A stretch of 64,000 nt of DNA, taken from NCBI GenBank assembly GCA_023269675.1, contig JAHFSX010000026.1, forward strand, positions 28,920 to 92,919, written 5' to 3'. Shown here piece after piece: positions 59,709-64,000 of this stretch (positions are counted from its first letter, which is position 1; each line of letters starts with the position of its first letter). The notes below the pieces were generated by a model. It was not told where the DNA came from and did no database searches. It saw nothing but the letters and a program-made list of their open reading frames with translations. The DNA comes from Verrucomicrobiota bacterium. GTDB taxonomy: Bacteria > Verrucomicrobiota > Kiritimatiellia > RFP12 > UBA1067. The position numbers and the translations under genes are program-made.

Positions 59709-60674
59709 ATGAGAAAACAGGTAAGATCCAGTTTCTTTCTGATCATGGCGATGAGCGTCGCCATGGGAGCGGTCGCTGGGCTCGCCGCGGACGGCGCGGC
59801 TTTGACGCGGGCGCAGTGGCTAAAGAAGATTGGCGTTTCGGTGACGAGCGAGGCCGTTTTGCGCGAGACCCTGACGCAGGTGTCTCCCGACGAAAAAGTG
59901 GAATTCACGCAGCGGATGCTGAAGGCGGCCACGCGCATGCCCGTCAGCCCGGAAGAGAAGTCGGCCGCGTTTGTCAGGACGTCGGTCGCGTGCATCGCGA
60001 GCGCGACGGGCGAAACGAAATACAAGGTGATGGCGGAAGTCTTCGCGGGCGTGCCGGTCGAGTTTCTGCCGGTGGTGACGGAAGAGCTGGCCAAACGGTT
60101 CGATCAGGAATACAACAAGCTGTCGGACGAGCTTTACGAGAAGATCGCCGGCGACGCGCTCAAGGTGGTGTTTGCGCGTAACGCGCAAACGGACGCGCCT
60201 TCGGTGCGCGACACCTTTGCGATCCTGGCGTTCCTGAGAGGCGCCAAGAATCCCGCCTTGCAGGACAAGTTGCTGGCGCTGCTGCCCAATGACCGGATGC
60301 GCGGCTTGGCCGCCTCTTGGATCCCGCCAGCGCTGAAAGACCGGAATTACGAGGCGATGTTGGCGGCTGCGGATGTCCAGGCGTTGGTGCTGGCGTATGG
60401 GGATGTTCTGCGGCTGGTCGGCCACACCAACCTGGATCGGCTGCTCGCGGTCATGGACTCGGGGCTCCCGTTGTCATGGGTCGTCGGTTCGAGCCCGGAC
60501 ACACTGCCCTCCTCTGGTTTTATCCAGCCGACGGACTTCGGTATCAACCGCCTGCCCCGGCCTCAGGGTTATCAGAACCAGTCCATCAACATCTGTCCTC
60601 CTACTCCCTGCGCCGATACTGGGCCGGGGTTCACGGCTAAAAACACCGCCCCAAAGACCGGCAACGGCAAGTGA
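59709..60674 (+). CDS. Secreted protein of unknown function in the polysaccharide locus
   Basis: I do not recognise this gene. The 321-residue product has a signal peptide (SFFLIMAMSVAMGAVAGLAA), a helical middle part rich in Ala, Glu and Lys (about residues 30-240) with possible paired-helix repeats, and a C-terminal tail with Pro, Asn and Thr (QGYQNQSINICPPTPC) that includes two cysteines. It lies 16 bp after the Wza-like gene and 50 bp before the barrel gene, so it is almost surely part of the same transcript. A periplasmic structural or adaptor role is possible but not shown. Confidence 0.7.
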   Translation: MRKQVRSSFFLIMAMSVAMGAVAGLAADGAALTRAQWLKKIGVSVTSEAVLRETLTQVSPDEKVEFTQRMLKAATRMPVSPEEKSAAFVRTSVACIASATGETKYKVMAEVFAGVPVEFLPVVTEELAKRFDQEYNKLSDELYEKIAGDALKVVFARNAQTDAPSVRDTFAILAFLRGAKNPALQDKLLALLPNDRMRGLAASWIPPALKDRNYEAMLAAADVQALVLAYGDVLRLVGHTNLDRLLAVMDSGLPLSWVVGSSPDTLPSSGFIQPTDFGINRLPRPQGYQNQSINICPPTPCADTGPGFTAKNTAPKTGNGK

Positions 60675-60724
60675 GCTTGAGCCAAACGTTACGTCGCCTA
60701 GCACGTGTGAAAAAAGGAACGCCT

Positions 60725-61945
60725 ATGCCTACCCTCAAATTCTTAAGCGGATCGACGGTTGTCGCCAGTGTGATAATCGTTTTGCTGAGCTCGCGCTCAA
60801 TGGCACAGGACACCCACGGGCTCAAATTCAACAACCTCACGGTGTCGCCCTACGTCAACCTCGAGTACACCTACGACTCGAATGTCAACTATTCTCGGAG
60901 TGGTGGCAGCGGGGGCACCCTCAAGCATAAAGAGGAGAGCGACACCTACCTGACGATTATGCCGGGCGTGGACCTGAACTACAAAGGCAACGAGTGGGGT
61001 CTGTCGGGAAACGCGTGGTACGGCTATGATCGGTATACCGACATGGACCAGTTGAATGCGGACCGGTATGGCGAGAGTCTTGAGTTTTACCGCGAGGCTG
61101 CCAAAGGGTGGCGCTTTATTCTAGGGGAAAGCTATGTCAAGAGCAGTCAGAACGATTCGCTTGCTGACGGCGGCAACGGTCTCTGGCGCGACCGCGATCA
61201 GTTTGACCTGCATGGCGCGTTGTCATATCAGCTCTCCGAAAAGACCGGAATCACCTTAAGCGGCCTGTACTCGGATATCTCCTATGCGAACGACAGTTCG
61301 CAGTATGCGCCGCTGTATGGTTTCACGCAGTATACGATGGGTTTAGAGGTGGCCCGTAAACTGACGGAGAAGAGCAACCTGCTCGTTTCCGGATCGTATC
61401 AGGAGTATGTCAGCGACGGAGCCGTGGGCATCAACGATAACAGCTCGGGGTATACGCTCCAAGCGGGCTTCGGCTCCCGTGCCACAGAGCGGATCACATA
61501 CCGTGCCTTGGTCGGAGCCTCCATGCTTGATTACGCGGGCAGTGACCAGTCGGTGGGTGCCACGTATAGCCTGAGCGGGTCGTGGGTGATCAACAAGAAG
61601 TGGGCCGCAACAATTATGGGCTCCAGCAACTTCCAGCCGAGCGAAAGCGAGGCCAACCAGGCCATACAGGTGTATACGCTTTCCTCCGGGTTGACCTACC
61701 GGCCGATGCGCAAATTGACCACACGGTTTGACGTGGCCTGGCGGCGCGAGGAAAATCAGGAGACGGATGGGGCTTCGACAGACTTGACGCTGGACCGGTA
61801 TTCGGTGCGCGCCCGTGCGGATTACGAACTCATGCGCTACATGACGGTGTATGGCGGAGTGGAGTATGAAGACACGGTGTCCGACGACAAGGCCTCCGAA
61901 TTCGACCGGTACCGCGGGTCGTTGGGGCTGAGCTTCCGGTACTGA
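60725..61945 (+). CDS. Outer-membrane beta-barrel protein (BBP2-like) of the polysaccharide locus
   Basis: The 406-residue protein has a signal peptide ending near SMAQDTHG and then alternating hydrophobic and polar strands with aromatic belts (LEYTYDSNVNYS, GNAWYGYDRYTDM, LSGLYSDISYAND). It ends in RGSLGLSFRY, an aromatic C-terminus typical of BAM-assembled outer-membrane barrels. It resembles the BBP2-type barrels that accompany exopolysaccharide genes. AAGGA precedes the ATG at 60725. A strong terminator follows it. Confidence 0.82.
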   Translation: MPTLKFLSGSTVVASVIIVLLSSRSMAQDTHGLKFNNLTVSPYVNLEYTYDSNVNYSRSGGSGGTLKHKEESDTYLTIMPGVDLNYKGNEWGLSGNAWYGYDRYTDMDQLNADRYGESLEFYREAAKGWRFILGESYVKSSQNDSLADGGNGLWRDRDQFDLHGALSYQLSEKTGITLSGLYSDISYANDSSQYAPLYGFTQYTMGLEVARKLTEKSNLLVSGSYQEYVSDGAVGINDNSSGYTLQAGFGSRATERITYRALVGASMLDYAGSDQSVGATYSLSGSWVINKKWAATIMGSSNFQPSESEANQAIQVYTLSSGLTYRPMRKLTTRFDVAWRREENQETDGASTDLTLDRYSVRARADYELMRYMTVYGGVEYEDTVSDDKASEFDRYRGSLGLSFRY

Positions 61946-61972
61946 TTTGATCGCGTGACGACTCATGATGAC

Positions 61973-62012
61973 TCCGCCCGCACGTCTTAGTGACCGTGTG
62001 GGCGGATTTTTT
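61973..62012 (+). terminator. Rho-independent terminator after the barrel gene
   Basis: TCCGCCCGCACG and CGTGTGGGCGGA form a 12-pair stem with one G-T wobble, followed directly by TTTTTT. It ends the lipoprotein-unknown-barrel transcript. Confidence 0.85.
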
Positions 62013-62038
62013 ATTCAGGCAGGTGTGGTGGCTGGGCT

Positions 62039-63466
62039 ATGATGCAGAAACTGCTGACAAAATACGGGCTCGTGGCACATGCCGCGTTGCTCGTGCTATT
62101 TCCCGTTCTGTTCATCACCCGAACAAGCGTATTTAACCCGTCACCCCTGCTTTGGCTGTCGTTGGTCGCGTTGGAATTGATGGTGCTGCTTCCTTCCGTA
62201 CGTACGGGCGAGACGTTGGCCGGCGCGCGCCAGCGCGTGGTGCGTGGGCTGAGTCGGGATCCGTTTTTATATATCGGTTTGGCGATCGTCGGCGTAGTCC
62301 TGATCCAATGGTGCAACAGCGGATGCAAATTGGTTTACCTTCCGGATGCCGATGTCTGGCAGTTCAGCCTCCCCCCCTTTGCCTGGTTGCCGTTCAGCGT
62401 AGAAACGCGTGCCGCTGCTGGCTATGTTTCTGTTTTTTCAGCCTGTATCGTGCTGGGCCTGATCTTGCGTGTGGCCGTGAGCACGGGTGCGAAGCGGTTG
62501 CTGCTTCAGGCCCTTGCCGAGGTCAGCGGCGGTGTGGCGGTCTACTCGGTCTGGCAGGCGTGTCAGGGGGTTGAGCCTTACGCGGCCAAAGCCTTGGCGC
62601 ACGGGACTGCTCCGATGGGGACGTTTTTCGGGTTTTGGTTGGTGTTGGGGATCGGCGCGTTCGTGGACGCGGTTGCGCGCTATCAACGCGGAATGCTGCC
62701 GCTCTTCGTGCTGGGTGTGGTCGGCAATTTGTTGGGGATGCTCTTTTTCGCCAGTGCCTTAGCGCTGCCGGTCTATGGGGTGATGGCCGCCCTGCTGTTC
62801 ATCTATGCGATCGTATACGTGGGGCCCCATGTGGCCAAGCACGTTCAATTCAAGCTGTTTCTGGTATTGCTGGTCACAACCGCCTGTGTGGTTTTGTTTT
62901 TAGTTTTTATTCTTCCGGGAAATCCGGTTATGGTGAAAATGAAGGCGGCATTCCCTGTAACGGCCTGCTGGAATACGCTGTCCGGTATAAAAAGCTTGAG
63001 GACAACCGCGGCCCTGGGCATCTGGCAAGAGCACCCGTGGATGGGGGTCGGGGCGGACGGGTTCCGTCATTTCGCCGGTTTGGCCGTCGCCGGTAAAGAC
63101 TGGGTGATGCTCAAAACCGATCCCGACTGCGTATATAACGACTGTCTGCAATTTTTGTGCGAGTTTGGCGTCCTGGGGACGGGTTTGCTGCTGGCGGCGG
63201 TCATCGCCTTGATGGTACCGATTTGTTATCGTGCGCGTATCGCCTGGAAATATGGCGCGAACGATGAGAACAGCGGACGGTTGTTTCTGCTGCAGATTTC
63301 TCCGATCGTCCTGACCGGCGTGCTGGCCACTCTGCTGTGTTTTCTGGAAAGCTGGTTCGCCAGTCCTTTCCGGTCGTATAGTCTGTTCATGTCATGGACC
63401 TGCGTGATGGCAGTGCTGCCGGCTTTTCTGCCGGAGCGTGCGTTCCCTGCCGCGCCGCGGGCATAG
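62039..63466 (+). CDS. O-antigen ligase/polymerase-like (Wzy/WaaL family) membrane protein
   Basis: The 475-residue protein has about eleven hydrophobic segments. The large loop after about residue 300 carries GIWQEHPWMGVGADGFRHF and YNDCLQFLCEFGVLG, the typical GxGxGxF and HNxxLxxxxExGxxG pattern of the Wzy_C/O-antigen ligase family, with the His replaced by Tyr. It should polymerise or ligate a polysaccharide on the periplasmic side. ATG codons at 62039 and 62042 are both possible. It starts after the terminator and therefore needs its own promoter or read-through. Confidence 0.8.
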   Translation: MMQKLLTKYGLVAHAALLVLFPVLFITRTSVFNPSPLLWLSLVALELMVLLPSVRTGETLAGARQRVVRGLSRDPFLYIGLAIVGVVLIQWCNSGCKLVYLPDADVWQFSLPPFAWLPFSVETRAAAGYVSVFSACIVLGLILRVAVSTGAKRLLLQALAEVSGGVAVYSVWQACQGVEPYAAKALAHGTAPMGTFFGFWLVLGIGAFVDAVARYQRGMLPLFVLGVVGNLLGMLFFASALALPVYGVMAALLFIYAIVYVGPHVAKHVQFKLFLVLLVTTACVVLFLVFILPGNPVMVKMKAAFPVTACWNTLSGIKSLRTTAALGIWQEHPWMGVGADGFRHFAGLAVAGKDWVMLKTDPDCVYNDCLQFLCEFGVLGTGLLLAAVIALMVPICYRARIAWKYGANDENSGRLFLLQISPIVLTGVLATLLCFLESWFASPFRSYSLFMSWTCVMAVLPAFLPERAFPAAPRA

Positions 63467-63529
63467 CGCAAAAGAAGTCTTCCGTCCCGAACGACAGATG
63501 CGTTAAACTGATTTTTTTGGAGAATACTG

Positions 63530-64000
63530 ATGAGCGACACCGAACAAGCCTCTGCCAGCGAATCGAATGCCGTCACGCATCGTCCCCTGTATTCGGGTGG
63601 CAACAGTCGGGCGATGTATTACGGCAGTCCGTCGCGTGCGGTATACTATGGCGGCGGCTCTCCGGCGGCCTATCCTGGCGGCGCGGGAGGCGCAGGCGGC
63701 GGATATTATTATGGGGGCGTGGGCACGGGAGGGGGCGAGGACGACGACTCCCTGCTGGGTACCGTCACGATCGGGCGCATGTTGCGCGTGTGAACGCAGC
63801 GCTGGGTGACGATCACGGTCTTTGTGATCCTCGGGTTTATTGCGGCCTTCGCCGTTTTCAAGATCTAGCCGATGATTTACGAGGCCGAGAGCGTGTTCGA
63901 AATGAGCATGCGCGGTTCGACCTATACCGGCATGCGTAAAGCGATCATCGATGCCGACATGGGGTCAACGCTGGACGAGGTTTTCAACACGCGGTTGGCC
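63530..64000 (+). pseudogene. Wzz-like chain-length determinant gene with two in-frame stops (3' end outside window)
   Basis: The frame starts with a Tyr/Gly-rich segment (SRAMYYGSPSRAVYYGGG) and then SLLGTVTIGRMLRV, which is followed by TGA at 63791. Continuing in the same frame gives TQRWVTITVFVILGFIAAF, a transmembrane helix as in Wzz/BY-kinase proteins, then TAG at 63866. After that PMIYEAESVFEMSMRGS follows, the typical PxYxAxxxI periplasmic segment, open to the window end. Normal polysaccharide copolymerases have no stops here, and one substitution at the TAG (to TCG) would restore Ser. Either the gene is recently dead, the sequence has errors, or there is stop read-through. Upstream GGAGAA precedes the ATG. 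Confidence 0.75.

Noticed and set aside
63791..63793. TGA read as a sense codon across the genome
   Set aside because: Several genes in the window end in TGA (for example at 1408-1410 and 7169-7171), so general recoding is not supported.
1..64000. CRISPR array
   Set aside because: No regularly spaced direct repeats with unique spacers were seen; the repeats are palindromic and dispersed.
1..64000. tRNA or rRNA genes
   Set aside because: No stretch resembling these genes was noticed in the gaps, though no covariance search could be run.

Overview
The window is a GC-rich chromosomal piece, probably from a PVC-superphylum bacterium close to Kiritimatiellota, Lentisphaerota or Verrucomicrobiota. 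That placement is an inference from gene content, not from a marker gene. The content includes many secreted glycosidases, a Tat-exported sulfatase, exported Gfo/Idh/MocA and DapA-like proteins, a hydrazine-synthase-alpha-like diheme protein, an autotransporter-strand repeat protein and a URO-D-like gene next to sugar transport. Genes are dense, mostly on the plus strand. No rRNA, tRNA, transposase or CRISPR array was seen.

Layout. 1-7.2 kb: end of a diheme protein, then a rhamnose-flavoured block (URO-D-like protein, RhaT, DUF5703 enzyme, RhaM). 7.2-12.9 kb: secreted beta-helix and GH5-like proteins. 13-18.6 kb: CDF metal exporter, sulfatase, small membrane protein, SDR epimerase, UbiA-like enzyme and a 57-residue Cys-rich gene. 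18.7-28.3 kb: GH99-like, GH28-like and GH32 enzymes with fructokinase, a sugar porter and a sodium/solute symporter, consistent with fructan or sucrose use. 28.6-48.0 kb: phosphoesterases, GH5-like, GH13, GH10, six-hairpin, SGNH and PQQ-propeller proteins, two Tat-exported enzymes, a frameshifted four-helix-bundle gene and a large beta-repeat surface protein. 48.1-51.1 kb: enolase-superfamily dehydratase and NCS1-like permease.

51.4-58.8 kb holds an acyl-CoA dehydrogenase, a FixC-FixX-like fused flavoprotein and divergent EtfB/EtfA, so it is probably an electron-transfer module from acyl-CoA oxidation to a quinone or ferredoxin. 59-64 kb is the start of an exopolysaccharide locus: Wza-like lipoprotein, unknown secreted protein, outer-membrane barrel, O-antigen ligase and a Wzz-like gene interrupted by two in-frame stops.

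The intergenic space is unusual. At least eight unrelated families of imperfect palindromes (50-120 bp) fill many gaps. The strongest leads are an apparently circularly permuted LamG domain inside the DUF5703 enzyme, a four-helix-bundle gene bracketed by direct repeats, the FixABCX-like module with a fused ferredoxin, and a palindromic operator-like motif shared by two sugar genes.
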